64,000 bases of DNA from Indibacter alkaliphilus LW1 (GCF_000295935.2 NZ_ALWO02000023.1:434001-498000), one strand, 5' to 3'; positions 32,707-41,521 are shown, counted from the first letter of the stretch. The notes: generated by a model from the letters alone, not told the origin. Made by a program: numbers and translations.

Positions 32707-33417
32707 ATGGAAATAAAATTTGAGTATACACATAGCAAACTCATCGAACTTAGTTGGCCAAAGAGCATTTCACCTGAAACACTCAAACAGCTGATACAGG
32801 TGAAGAAATTTCTTGAACATGAATATGCTGAGGGAATCAAAGAAATCCGAATGGGCTTCCATACCCTTTCCCTTCGTTTACAATTGGATATTCAGAAGGC
32901 TGATTGCTTAGAACTTCTTGATGAAATTAACACATTGGATTTTTCGGATTTTGAATTTCAATCAGATACCTGGTCAATTCCTGTTTATTATGGAGCTGAG
33001 TTTGGTAAAGATTTATTCAAACTTTCTGAACTCCTTCAGCTATCAGAAAAAGAGATTATCACCCTTCACGCTTCCAAAGAGTACCAGCTTTATTTTTACG
33101 GCTTTTTACCAGGATTTATGTATTTGGGCGGTTTGGATCCTAAACTTCATATCCCTAGAAAATCCAATCCTGAAAGGACAGTGAAGCCTGGAAGCGTAGC
33201 AATTGGTGGATCACAAACAGGTATTTACCCCATTGAAAGCCCCGGAGGATGGCATGTTATAGGCAATTGTCCAATTTCCCTGTTCGACATCCATCAAACC
33301 CCGCCCGTCCAACCAAAAATCGGTGATTTAATCCGTTTTAGATCTATTGATTTGCAGGAATACAATGATTTGAAACATCTGAGTAAATTAGGAAATTATA
33401 CTTGGAAGCATGATTAA
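32707..33417 (+). CDS. pxpB: 5-oxoprolinase subunit B (KipI family)
   Basis: A 236-residue KipI/allophanate-hydrolase-subunit-1-family protein, subunit B of 5-oxoprolinase. It begins on the base after the pxpA stop. The conserved C-terminal region is clear: FYGFLPGFMYLGGLDPKLHI (about residues 137-156), PRKSNPERTVKPGSVAIGGS and YPIESPGGWHVIGN. The cyclophilin-like fold of this family cooperates with subunit C for ATP-dependent ring opening. In Bacillus subtilis the KipI homologue was first known as an inhibitor of kinase KinA, but the full pxpABC set here supports the metabolic role. Confidence 0.94.
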   Translation: MEIKFEYTHSKLIELSWPKSISPETLKQLIQVKKFLEHEYAEGIKEIRMGFHTLSLRLQLDIQKADCLELLDEINTLDFSDFEFQSDTWSIPVYYGAEFGKDLFKLSELLQLSEKEIITLHASKEYQLYFYGFLPGFMYLGGLDPKLHIPRKSNPERTVKPGSVAIGGSQTGIYPIESPGGWHVIGNCPISLFDIHQTPPVQPKIGDLIRFRSIDLQEYNDLKHLSKLGNYTWKHD

Positions 33418-34276
33418 GCTACCCGCATACATACATTTTCTTCAACCTGGACTAATGAGCAGTATTCAGGATTTAGGCCGTTTTGGCTTGGCCCAGTTTG
33501 GAGTTCCTTATTCAGGTGCCATGGATAGATATGCTGTGGCCCAGGTGAATTTTATTCTTAGAAATCCCAAAGATGCTGCTGTACTTGAAATGACCGGAAT
33601 AGGACCTGAAATGGTATTTGAAAGCGAAACAAGAATTGTATTCGCAGGTGCTGAAGTAGAGGCGCTTTTAAATGGCAAAGGAATCAAATATGGTCAGGTA
33701 ATTGAAATCCAACCAGATGATCATTTGGTGGTGAAGAAAATCAAAAAAGGTCAATGGGCCTATATGGGCATTCAGGGAGGGTTTGAATCTGAAACAATTG
33801 CAGGAAGTAAAAGCTGGTATGGGAGCATTACTCCAAGAACAAAAATTACAAAAGGTGATAGCGTCTGTTACCTTTCTGAAGAAAACAGGTTTTATCCTCC
33901 TGTAGAGACAAAAGCCAAAATCAGATCAGACTGGTTTAGAAACAGTAAAATCCAAGTCTATCCTGGCCCTGAATGGGAGTTACTTCCGAAGCTGCTGCAT
34001 AACAGGATTTTAAATAAGTCATTTACTATTTCAGATATGATTAACCGAATGGCCTATCAACTTGAAGAAGTAATTGCGCATGATATGGAGCCCATATTGA
34101 CTTCCCCTGTTTATCCTGGAACAATTCAGCTTACCCCTTCCGGAAAACTCATTGTTTTGATGCGGGATGCCCAAGTGACAGGTGGATACCCGAGAATTTT
34201 ACAAGTAGAAAATGCTTCTTTGAATGTCTTAACACAAAAAAGAACAGGAGAAAAAATCACATTTAATATATCTTGA
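33410..34276 (+). CDS. pxpC: 5-oxoprolinase subunit C (KipA family)
   Basis: A 288-residue biotin-dependent-carboxyltransferase-like (KipA/AHS2) protein, subunit C of 5-oxoprolinase. Key strings are PGLMSSIQDLGRFGLAQFGV (about residues 13-32), PYSGAMDRYAVAQVN, ALEMTG-like VLEMTGIGPEMVF and near the end LTPSGKLIVLMRDAQVTGGY (about 244-263). It starts inside pxpB by 8 bases and ends by sharing a base with the next start, so all genes are translationally coupled. It is somewhat shorter than many KipA proteins (about 310-330 residues) but all typical blocks are visible. Confidence 0.94.
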   Translation: MIKLPAYIHFLQPGLMSSIQDLGRFGLAQFGVPYSGAMDRYAVAQVNFILRNPKDAAVLEMTGIGPEMVFESETRIVFAGAEVEALLNGKGIKYGQVIEIQPDDHLVVKKIKKGQWAYMGIQGGFESETIAGSKSWYGSITPRTKITKGDSVCYLSEENRFYPPVETKAKIRSDWFRNSKIQVYPGPEWELLPKLLHNRILNKSFTISDMINRMAYQLEEVIAHDMEPILTSPVYPGTIQLTPSGKLIVLMRDAQVTGGYPRILQVENASLNVLTQKRTGEKITFNIS

Positions 34277-34959
34277 TGATCAAACTTTTCAAATCGGAAT
34301 TCATCTATATCTCCGGAATACCAACTTTGAATTTTTTAAAGCGAGCTCCAACAAATTGGTTTCAAAGTGTTTTGTTGGTAACCCTAGTTTATGGATCAAT
34401 TGATATTTTGTTATCATTCAGTTCTTGGGAGTTGATTGTAAAATTGTTCCCGGTAATAGAAGAAGCAGACTGGGATATCACAGAATTGGGTTTTTGGGAT
34501 GCTGCTTTTTCAGCAATTATCATAGCCCCCCTGTTTGAGGAACCAGTATTCCGGCTAATCCTGAAATTTTCAAAAACCCGTTGGAATATTTCGTTCCTTC
34601 TTTTGATTTTCATGAGCATTGCTGTTTCCAAATACCTGTTTTTCGCAGGACTGATCATTTGGGCGATAGTTGGCATTAAATTGATCGATAGGTATTTCTA
34701 CAGTAAGTTTTTGTTCACTTTTCTTAAATTTAAAAAATTCATATTCTGGTTTATTGCCCTGTCTTTTGGATTTATTCATCTGGGAAATTTTGACTTGGAA
34801 ATGCTTCCTATGTATTTATATGTCCCAGCCGTACTTCCTCAGCTTATTGGTGGTGTCCTTTTGGGAATAGTCAGAATTCGTTTCGGTTTTTGGTATGCGG
34901 TATTGTTGCATGCTTATACTAATGGATGTGCAATTTTTATGACTTTTTATTGGGGCTAA
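34276..34959 (+). CDS. CPBP-family intramembrane metalloprotease
   Basis: A 227-residue inner-membrane protein when started at the ATG at 34276, which overlaps the pxpC stop by one base (TGATG). About six to seven hydrophobic helices are seen. The CPBP/Abi motif 1 is LFEEPVFRLI (EE followed by R), motif 2 is the His in LSFGFIHLGNF, and motif 3 is LLHAYTNGCAIF with the His and Asn of the third motif. These residues form the metal-dependent active site of Rce1-type proteases. Targets of bacterial members are mostly unknown. Fusion into the pxpABC operon is odd: a pyroglutamate transporter is the usual partner there. Confidence 0.82.
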   Translation: MIKLFKSEFIYISGIPTLNFLKRAPTNWFQSVLLVTLVYGSIDILLSFSSWELIVKLFPVIEEADWDITELGFWDAAFSAIIIAPLFEEPVFRLILKFSKTRWNISFLLLIFMSIAVSKYLFFAGLIIWAIVGIKLIDRYFYSKFLFTFLKFKKFIFWFIALSFGFIHLGNFDLEMLPMYLYVPAVLPQLIGGVLLGIVRIRFGFWYAVLLHAYTNGCAIFMTFYWG

Positions 34960-35030
34960 TCCATTTTAATACTTTAATAAGCGGTTTTCAATTTATATAT
35001 TGAGGTTTTTAAACCTCAAAAAAAATAACC

Positions 35031-36542
35031 ATGGATACTAAGCTTGAGAAGCAAATAAAAGATCAAGGCATGGATACCGCCAAGATAAAAGAACAATTGG
35101 GTCATTTCCGGGAGGGCTTTCCATTTTTACCCATTGTAGAAGCCGCTACCATCGGAAATGGAGTCATCGCCATAAAGGAGGAAGAACTCAAAAATTTTCT
35201 GATTTCATACCCGGAAAAGGCTGCTGCAAAAAAGGTAGTTAAATTTGTCCCAGCTAGTGGAGCTGCTTCCAGAATGTTTAAGGATTTATTTGCTTTTTTG
35301 GAAGGGGATGGAGATATCAGCAAGAGCACTTTTATTCAAAAGTTCATTCAGAACATCCAAAAATTTGCCTTCTACTCAGATCTTGATGCCAGCTTAAACA
35401 ATTCGGGCAGCAGCATGGGGAAAGCGCTGGAAGCCAAAGATTATAAACAAATCGTTTCTCACCTTTTAAATGATGAAGGATTAGGATATGGACAGCTTCC
35501 GAAGGGACTGCTTAAATTCCACCATTACGAAGACCATGACAGAACCCCTACTTATGAGCACTTTATTGAAGGTTATATGTATGGATTGGGCCAAGGAAAC
35601 ACTGTAAGACTTCATTTTACCGTATCTCCAGAACATGAATCAAAGTTCAAAGAGGAAGTTGCTGAAATACAGCCAAAGCTTGAAAAAGAGTTTGGGATCA
35701 AATATGAAGTAAGCTACTCGCAGCAGAAAAAGTCAACTGATACGATAGCTGTCACCATGGACAATGAGCCATTTATTGAAGAAGATGGAAGCATACTTTT
35801 CAGACCTGCTGGACATGGTGCCCTTTTAGAAAACCTTGATGAAATAGATGCAGATTTGATCTTTATCAAAAATATTGACAATGTGGTACCGGACAGGCTG
35901 AAACCAAGCACCAAAGATTATAAAATAGCCATAGGCGGCTTGTTGTTAGAAATACAAGAGGCCGTATTTGAGTCATTAGAAAGTCTATCTGCAAATGTAA
36001 ATGAGGATAGTGTATCCCAAGCCCAAAAAACTTTTACAGAAAAACTTGGTGCCAAACTCCCCTCCAAATTCAGTGAACTTTCTATCGAGGAAAAAGCTAA
36101 ATACCTCAAACATCGTCTGAACAGGCCTTTGCGGGTATGCGGAATGGTGAAAAATACAGGTGAACCCGGAGGTGGACCTTTCTGGGTCAATGAAGATGAT
36201 GGCTCTTTGTCCTTGCAAATTGCAGAAACTGCCCAGATCAACTTGGATGACCCTTCCCAAAAGAAAATTATGCAAGAAGCGACCCACTTCAATCCAGTAG
36301 ACTTGGTTTGCGCAACCAAAAATTACTTGGGAGAGAAATTTGAATTGTTAAAATTCAGAGATATAAGAACGGGTTTCATCACAGAGAAATCCAAAAGCGG
36401 AAGAGTTTTGAAGGCACTTGAACTTCCTGGCCTTTGGAACGGATCTATGGCTGGTTGGAATACAGTCTTTGTAGAAGTTCCTTTGATCACCTTCAATCCG
36501 GTCAAGACAGTGAATGACCTTTTAAGGGATGAGCATCAATGA
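35031..36542 (+). CDS. DUF4301-family protein
   Basis: A 503-residue cytoplasmic protein of the DUF4301 family, common in Bacteroidota. Seen are KFVPASGAASRMFKDLFAFL (about residues 71-90), a string resembling a nucleotide-sugar pyrophosphorylase start, then GYGQLPKGLLKFHHYEDHDR (about 152-171), TPTYEHFIEGYMYG, ILFRPAGHGALLENLDEID (about 254-272) and RVCGMVKNTGEPGGGPFWV. The SGAASRMF and FRPAGHGALLENL blocks look like substrate- and nucleotide-binding loops of a nucleotidyltransferase-like fold; this is resemblance only, and no function is known. It overlaps the following membrane protein gene by 14 bases. Confidence 0.85.
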   Translation: MDTKLEKQIKDQGMDTAKIKEQLGHFREGFPFLPIVEAATIGNGVIAIKEEELKNFLISYPEKAAAKKVVKFVPASGAASRMFKDLFAFLEGDGDISKSTFIQKFIQNIQKFAFYSDLDASLNNSGSSMGKALEAKDYKQIVSHLLNDEGLGYGQLPKGLLKFHHYEDHDRTPTYEHFIEGYMYGLGQGNTVRLHFTVSPEHESKFKEEVAEIQPKLEKEFGIKYEVSYSQQKKSTDTIAVTMDNEPFIEEDGSILFRPAGHGALLENLDEIDADLIFIKNIDNVVPDRLKPSTKDYKIAIGGLLLEIQEAVFESLESLSANVNEDSVSQAQKTFTEKLGAKLPSKFSELSIEEKAKYLKHRLNRPLRVCGMVKNTGEPGGGPFWVNEDDGSLSLQIAETAQINLDDPSQKKIMQEATHFNPVDLVCATKNYLGEKFELLKFRDIRTGFITEKSKSGRVLKALELPGLWNGSMAGWNTVFVEVPLITFNPVKTVNDLLRDEHQ

Positions 36543-36981
36543 ACAAGATAACAAATGCTTTTATTTTTGGCAAAAATGGTTGACTTATGCCAATATCCTA
36601 ACTATTGGAATAGGGTTATTGGTAGCTTTTGCAGGAAACTCCTATTTATTTGAATTGCACAATAGATACACTAAAGAGGTGTTTCTTGAAGGGCTGACAT
36701 TTAGCCCGGAGATGATGGATTTAAAAAATTGGCTATTTGGAATTATAGGAGGAACAATTGTAGGCTTTCATATATTGATGGTGATGATCTCTGAAAATGC
36801 CTTTAAGAAAAAAGAATCCTGGGCTTATCGTGCCATGTGTTTTGCCCTTCTTTCATGGTTTATGATTGACAGCAGTATTTCCATGTATTATAAGGCCATT
36901 CACAATATTGTCTTGATCAACCTTTTTGCACTTATCCTGATTGGGCTACCTTTGGTAATGACAAGAAGACATTTTCATTAA
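36529..36981 (+). CDS. Four-helix membrane protein, LexA/TMEM-like hypothetical
   Basis: A 150-residue protein with four predicted transmembrane helices: about residues 18-38, 68-90, 102-120 and 125-143. It starts 14 bases within the DUF4301 gene, in another frame, so the two are probably translated together. Motifs such as GLTFSPEMMDLKNWLFGIIG between helices 1 and 2 and WAYRAMCFALLSWFMIDS suggest a folded small membrane protein, but I do not recognise its family with confidence; the call name should be read simply as hypothetical membrane protein. No terminator on this strand was found immediately after it. Confidence 0.68.
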   Translation: MSINEQDNKCFYFWQKWLTYANILTIGIGLLVAFAGNSYLFELHNRYTKEVFLEGLTFSPEMMDLKNWLFGIIGGTIVGFHILMVMISENAFKKKESWAYRAMCFALLSWFMIDSSISMYYKAIHNIVLINLFALILIGLPLVMTRRHFH

Positions 36982-37024
36982 AAAATTGATACTTTTTCTC
37001 TGTTAATTTGATACTTTGAAAAAA

Positions 37025-37046
37025 AGGCCTGCTTCTCAGCAGGCCT
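37025..37046 (-). terminator. Terminator after the small lipoprotein gene
   Basis: AGGCCTGCT (37025-37033) pairs perfectly with AGCAGGCCT (37038-37046) around TCTC; on the minus strand seven T follow immediately. Confidence 0.9.
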
Positions 37047-37061
37047 GAAATTTCACTGATT

Positions 37062-37253
37062 TCAGCTGACAGAATCCAACTCCGTTGGCAGAACTTCTAC
37101 CTCTACTGAGTCTCCCTCATCAAAAGTCTCTTCAGACAAAGGAACCTGTTCAGTTTGCTCTGGTTCAACCAAAGTATCTTCTGCGGGTTTGTTTCCACAT
37201 GATGCCAATACTGCCATTCCGGCAACTAGCATTAAGACGAGCATTTTTTTCAT
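37062..37253 (-). CDS. Small acidic lipoprotein
   Basis: A 63-residue protein if started at the ATG at 37253, which gives a proper lipoprotein signal: MKKMLVLMLVAGMAVLASCG, with Cys19. The rest (NKPAEDTLVEPEQTEQVPLS and EEGDS-like stretch) is short, acidic and likely disordered. An upstream in-frame start at 37298 would add 15 residues that spoil the signal. Such small lipoproteins are common in Bacteroidota and their role is unknown. The gene has a strong terminator downstream. Confidence 0.68.
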   Translation of the reverse strand: MKKMLVLMLVAGMAVLASCGNKPAEDTLVEPEQTEQVPLSEETFDEGDSVEVEVLPTELDSVS

Positions 37254-37462
37254 TTTCAATTGGTTTAATGTCCTTCCCGGACAAAATAAATATTTCAAAA
37301 TGTGTGCTAACTTTTTAAAAGTTCAGAGTTTTATACTGATGATTTTTGAAAATATTTTTTCTATTTCCAAAAAACTCAACTCTGCCATTTTTCCTTTTCA
37401 AAGAACCATTTCCAACACTGAAATACTTGACCAGAATTGATATACTATCTGTTATGAACAAC

Positions 37463-38206
37463 TTATTTTTGGGTAATTCTTGGATTTAGTTCTACCTTTT
37501 TTCCTTGATTTTTCCGAATCCTCATATTGACCAACTCCACACTCAGCGAGAAGAATACTGCAAAGTAAATGTAACCTTTTGGAACCTCCACATGTAAGCC
37601 TTCCACCAGGAGCATAAAGCCTATTAAAATCAGAAACGACAATGCTAGAATTTGTAAAGTAGGATTATGGTTGATGAACTTGCTGATTTTACCTGCTGAG
37701 ATCATCATCACGATCATCGCCAGCACTACTGCAACAATCATGATCAAAACATGATCTACCAAACCGACTGCGGTCAAAATACTGTCAAATGAAAAAATGA
37801 TGTCCAATAGGATAATTTGAAAAATCACCCCAGACAGACTTGTGGTAGAATTAGTTCTGACCACCTCTGGCTTACCTTCCATTTTGTGGTGAATTTCCAA
37901 TGTGGATTTAAACAGCAAAAACAACCCTCCAAAAGCCAATATCAGGTCTTTGCCACTCAAGTCGAAGTTGAAGACAGTAAGCAAAGGTTCATTGAACCTG
38001 ATGATATAAGAAATGCCCAGCAAAAGTCCTATCCGAAACAACATGGCAAAACTTAGTCCCAAGACTCTAGCTTTGCCCTGTTGATGATCAGGCAGTTTGT
38101 TGGATAGAATGGATATAAAAATAATATTATCTATTCCCAGAACGATTTCCAGGAAGGTGAGCGTGGCCAAAGCCACCCAGGTTTCTGTAAGAAGGAAAAT
38201 TTCCAT
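37463..38206 (-). CDS. TerC-family integral membrane protein
   Basis: A 247-residue TerC/Alx-family protein with seven predicted transmembrane helices. The hallmarks are LEIVLGIDNIIFISILSNKL (about residues 19-38) with Asp in the first helix pair, and QIILLDIIFSFDSILTAVGL (about 130-149) with paired acidic residues in the second half; these two related halves bind divalent metal in the family. Members export manganese or, in tellurite-resistance clusters, take part in ter systems, and some help metallate exported proteins. There are no ter genes here, so manganese homeostasis is the best guess. Single gene. Confidence 0.9.
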   Translation of the reverse strand: MEIFLLTETWVALATLTFLEIVLGIDNIIFISILSNKLPDHQQGKARVLGLSFAMLFRIGLLLGISYIIRFNEPLLTVFNFDLSGKDLILAFGGLFLLFKSTLEIHHKMEGKPEVVRTNSTTSLSGVIFQIILLDIIFSFDSILTAVGLVDHVLIMIVAVVLAMIVMMISAGKISKFINHNPTLQILALSFLILIGFMLLVEGLHVEVPKGYIYFAVFFSLSVELVNMRIRKNQGKKVELNPRITQK

Positions 38207-38343
38207 AGCAATCTAAATCTTATATATTTTTTTAGAGGTTTTAAAACAAGGGGATATCAACTACCCCCCTGTCAAATTTAAGAACTGTATCCATTTCGAT
38301 ATTAGATTCCAGAAAATCCGATCGAATGAACTGGATACAAAAT

Positions 38344-38874
38344 TTAAACTACTGCCAACAAAGGATTACTATTTCTTCCCCTGTTCTTTTTGAGAACTGA
38401 ATTGACTTGGTCTCGCCATTCTTTAACCAAGACCGTTTCACCCAAAAGGTCGGAGTACTTTTCTCCATCATAAAACTCAAGCATATACCTGACATTCCCT
38501 GAGGCATCTATAAGCTCCAGAATCAACAGGTCAATGATCTTTCGCTTTGGTTCCTTTTCCCCAAGGATCCTAAATGATTCACTGATTTTAGCATAATTGA
38601 TATCTTTCAGGTCAATCAGTTGATTGCTGAACTGATCAGAGCCTTTTGCATAAACCAACTTCATTTGGGAAGAGTCTATACCCACATAATAGAAGTTTCT
38701 CCAAAAATCAAAGTCATTGATCTGGAGTTTTTTTTCTTCAAGAAACCTGTTGAGCTCAGATGTCTTTCTAAGCTTCGTTTTTTTCACCCTCAAATATTGG
38801 ATATAGAAGGGGGCGATGAATGCCAAAATTGCTACAATAGCAATCAGCATGGAAGGAATATCTATTTCAAACAT
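38344..38874 (-). CDS. Membrane-anchored hypothetical protein
   Basis: A 176-residue protein when started at the ATG at 38874 (a TTG at 38889 in frame is less likely). One hydrophobic helix lies near residues 8-28 (IPSMLIAIVAILAFIAPFYI), followed by a basic segment and a cytoplasmic domain of mixed alpha/beta pattern: LQINDFDFWRNFYYVGIDSS, IDLLILELIDASGNVRYMLE and VKEWRDQVNSVLKKNRGR. No known family is recognised. The anchoring helix with positive-inside basic residues (RVKKTKLRK) suggests an N-out, C-in inner-membrane protein. Confidence 0.68.
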   Translation of the reverse strand: MFEIDIPSMLIAIVAILAFIAPFYIQYLRVKKTKLRKTSELNRFLEEKKLQINDFDFWRNFYYVGIDSSQMKLVYAKGSDQFSNQLIDLKDINYAKISESFRILGEKEPKRKIIDLLILELIDASGNVRYMLEFYDGEKYSDLLGETVLVKEWRDQVNSVLKKNRGRNSNPLLAVV

Positions 38875-38996
38875 GATATTAGAAGTCAATGGACAGCCAT
38901 TAACAGCTGTCTGGTTAGAATTTGTAAATTGGAATTCAGTCAGAATACGTGTGTCTGACTTTAAAAATCACCCTCCTATTAAGAGGGAATTCCATG

Positions 38997-39425
38997 CTAC
39001 CAAAAGTAATGACTTGGAAATTTGAGTTCTCTGATGCCAAAAACAACGAAAACATGAGACGCAATATCTAGACGGCATTTGATAAAAGTAGCCAAACAGT
39101 ATGCATATGAAGTATAAGCATCAATGGAATGGCTTTCACTTGAATACTCTTTCTTTGAAGGCACAGAAGTCAGATCTGTACCGGCAACTGTACTATAGCC
39201 ATCAAAATTCTCCCAGAAAGAAATAGAAGAAATCTTTTGTTTAGTTTCAGTACCGGCAACTTCAATTGATTGGTTTGTGATAGGAAAAGCCAATCCCAGG
39301 ACTATAAAATATAGCGCCATGGAAACCCCAAACAATTGCCTTAAAAGTAATGTCATTTTCGGTGAAGAACTTATCAACTGAATCACAAAACTAATACCAA
39401 GATTCATCAAAAATATAGCCCTCAA
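38997..39425 (-). CDS. Doubtful membrane-protein ORF
   Basis: A 142-codon frame with two hydrophobic segments (about residues 3-20 and 30-50). The soluble part contains two short similar strings, EVAGTETKQK and TVAGTDLTSV, produced by a repeated stretch of DNA (GTACCGGCAACT on the plus strand). Composition is less regular than in neighbouring genes, no family is recognised and no promoter or terminator brackets it. It may be a real small membrane protein or a non-coding open frame beside the tRNA gene. Confidence 0.35.
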   Translation of the reverse strand: MRAIFLMNLGISFVIQLISSSPKMTLLLRQLFGVSMALYFIVLGLAFPITNQSIEVAGTETKQKISSISFWENFDGYSTVAGTDLTSVPSKKEYSSESHSIDAYTSYAYCLATFIKCRLDIASHVFVVFGIRELKFPSHYFW

Positions 39426-39601
39426 AAAATAAAGTTTCGTGCCAGTGAATCTAAGTTCTAATTGTTGTAGAGTTGTTGTTCTTAGCGTGTCAGGAACCGT
39501 CTTTTGGTAAAAGTAGTACTATTAAAATGATGCTCCTTGTACTTGTAACTTAGGTATTTAATTTTTTTTAAAAAGTAATTGGGAATCTTATGTCTTAAAA
39601 G

Positions 39602-39690
39602 CAGAGAGTGGGGGATTCGAACCCCCGGTACGCTATTACGCGTACGACAGTTTAGCAAACTGCTGGTTTAAGCCACTCACCCAACTCTCT
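39602..39690 (-). tRNA. tRNA-Ser (anticodon GCT)
   Basis: An 89-base class II tRNA on the minus strand. The acceptor stem AGAGAGT pairs with ACTCTCT followed by discriminator G. The anticodon arm GCAGT-TTGCTAA-ACTGT gives anticodon GCT, reading AGC and AGU. The long variable arm GTACGC-GTAATA-GCGTAC is characteristic of serine tRNA, and the T arm is GGGGG-TTCGAAT-CCCCC. CCA is not encoded, so it must be added enzymatically. Flanking spacers (39426-39601 and 39691-39938) contain nothing else recognisable. Confidence 0.96.
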
Positions 39691-39938
39691 GTTTGTTTTC
39701 GGAACTTCCTTTCCGCTAAAGTGATGCAAATATAAATGAATATTGCACAATTAAACAAAATGTATCAATCAAATCATACCCTGATTTTACATTTTTTCAC
39801 CTTGGTTGCTTTAACCTCTTGTTTATCAATATCAAATCGTAATAAGAGTATTTCAATTATTTTCTCACTTTCCAGTATTGGCGGATATGGTTTTTCATAA
39901 TTTCTTTAGGATAATGAAAAATATAATTAGACAAGTGA

Positions 39939-39969
39939 AAAAAGCCGCCTCAAGGAGACGGCTTTTTTT
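39939..39969 (-). terminator. Terminator of the SusCD-S10 operon
   Basis: AAAAAAGCCG pairs with CGGCTTTTTT, with inner CTC/GAG pairs, flanked by A and T runs; it lies just after the S10 peptidase stop at 39989. Confidence 0.92.
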
Positions 39970-39988
39970 AAATGGATTTTCTAAAGTT

Positions 39989-41521
39989 TTATTTCAAAAC
40001 CTCATCATAAAACGATCTGACATCGACCGTCATTTTTTCCAATGAAGGTTTATGAATATAGACCATGTGACCTGATTCGTAATATTTCATGCTGATATTA
40101 TCCCTAAGCTCCGGCGCCACCATCATATGGTCAACAGTGTATTCTGTCGCAAAGAATGGAGTCGCCAAATCATAATAACCATTTATAAACATTACTTTTA
40201 GGTACGGGTTTTTATGAATCGCATTTCTCAGAGTCTCTGAATTGTTCAAATATTGATTCTGTACATTGTTGTAATTCCAAGGCCTTACCCTTCCAGTGAG
40301 AATTTCATAGGCCAGATTTGTTTCAAAGCCAAGCTCTCTCCTCACATAATCATTGATAGCCATGCTGTAAGGACCATAAATAGCTTTGCTATAACTTGGG
40401 TCAAATTCAAACCCTTCACCTGCATGGTCATAGTCCAGACCTAAAATTCTACCGTCCAATCTGCCTACGGTTTGTTTTTGACCTCTCAACAACTCCTTTA
40501 CAAAACGGCTGATATGAATTCTATAATGAGTATTTTCCAAATAATCCTTGGAAAGCCCTGTATACTGATGCAGCTTGTCAGCCAACTTCTGTTTATCTGA
40601 AGCAGTCAATTGGTCACCTTTCATCAGCATAGTGGCGTATTCTCCCTTGGCATATTGTCTAACCTCTTCTATAAATGCATCTAAGTCCCCTATTTCTTGA
40701 GGCAGCATTTTGTGATATTCAGCAATAGCCGCATAGGTAGGTAAATACATTATAAAAGGCAGGTCATGACCTTTTGTGAAATTCAGTGTTGCAAAATTTG
40801 TCACTGCACTGATCATGATGATGCCATTCAGATACATACCATATCTATCCTGCAAATACCCCGAAAGTCCTGCTGCTCTTGTTGTGCCATAACTTTCTCC
40901 AGATAGAAATTTGGGAGAATTCCATCTTTGAAATTCAGAGACATAAGCACGAATAAAATCACCTACAGAAGCGATGTCTTCAACATATCCCAGAAACTGC
41001 TTTTTATCCTCCCCTTCTGCCGGTCTGCTATAACCAGTCTCAATTGGATCAATAAAAACCAAGTCAGTTTTATCCAACCAGGTATTCGGGTTATCAATCA
41101 CATTATAGGGAGGAGGTAAAGCCTCTCCATCCTCGGTCATTTCTATCATCCTTGGCCCAAGGCCCCCCATATGCAACCAAACCGAAGAAGAGCCAGGGCC
41201 ACCATTGAACACAAAGGTGATTGGCCTGTCTTGTGGATTACTGACATTTTTTAAAGTATAAGCAGTAAAATAAAACTTGGCTTTGTCCTTTCCTTGCTCA
41301 TTGGACATATGCATAAAACCTGCAGTAGTTTTGTAACTGAGATTCTTGCCTCCTGCTTGGATATTGTGATCCTTTTCTGAGACTTCCAACTCCTGCATAA
41401 TCAATTGATTGGGAGTGGCTGCCGCCGAAATTCCTTGAGCAAATAACAAAGAGCCTGCGCTCCCCAAGTAGAGGAGGCAGGCAATAAATAATCTTTGAAT
41501 CATAAATTTATTATCTATCAT
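39989..41521 (-). CDS. Secreted S10-family serine carboxypeptidase (copy 1)
   Basis: A 510-residue exported serine carboxypeptidase. A signal peptide covers about residues 7-29 (LFIACLLYLGSAGSLLFAQ). The oxyanion region FNGGPGSSSVWLH (about 105-117) and the catalytic triad are visible: Ser210 in GESYGTT, Asp451 in NGYYDLATPF and His485 in ESGHMVY. S10 enzymes remove C-terminal residues at acidic pH and are commoner in eukaryotes, but Bacteroidota have secreted forms. The ATG overlaps the SusD stop by one base (TAATG), so it is translated with the SusC/SusD transporter. A second S10 gene lies at 51169-52653. Confidence 0.93.
   Translation of the reverse strand: MIDNKFMIQRLFIACLLYLGSAGSLLFAQGISAAATPNQLIMQELEVSEKDHNIQAGGKNLSYKTTAGFMHMSNEQGKDKAKFYFTAYTLKNVSNPQDRPITFVFNGGPGSSSVWLHMGGLGPRMIEMTEDGEALPPPYNVIDNPNTWLDKTDLVFIDPIETGYSRPAEGEDKKQFLGYVEDIASVGDFIRAYVSEFQRWNSPKFLSGESYGTTRAAGLSGYLQDRYGMYLNGIIMISAVTNFATLNFTKGHDLPFIMYLPTYAAIAEYHKMLPQEIGDLDAFIEEVRQYAKGEYATMLMKGDQLTASDKQKLADKLHQYTGLSKDYLENTHYRIHISRFVKELLRGQKQTVGRLDGRILGLDYDHAGEGFEFDPSYSKAIYGPYSMAINDYVRRELGFETNLAYEILTGRVRPWNYNNVQNQYLNNSETLRNAIHKNPYLKVMFINGYYDLATPFFATEYTVDHMMVAPELRDNISMKYYESGHMVYIHKPSLEKMTVDVRSFYDEVLK

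Noticed and set aside
35918-36319. 133-codon minus-strand open frame
   Set aside because: Antisense to the DUF4301 gene with no recognisable protein pattern.
39602-39690. Integration site at tRNA-Ser
   Set aside because: No integrase, no duplicated tRNA 3' end and no mobile genes were seen on either side.
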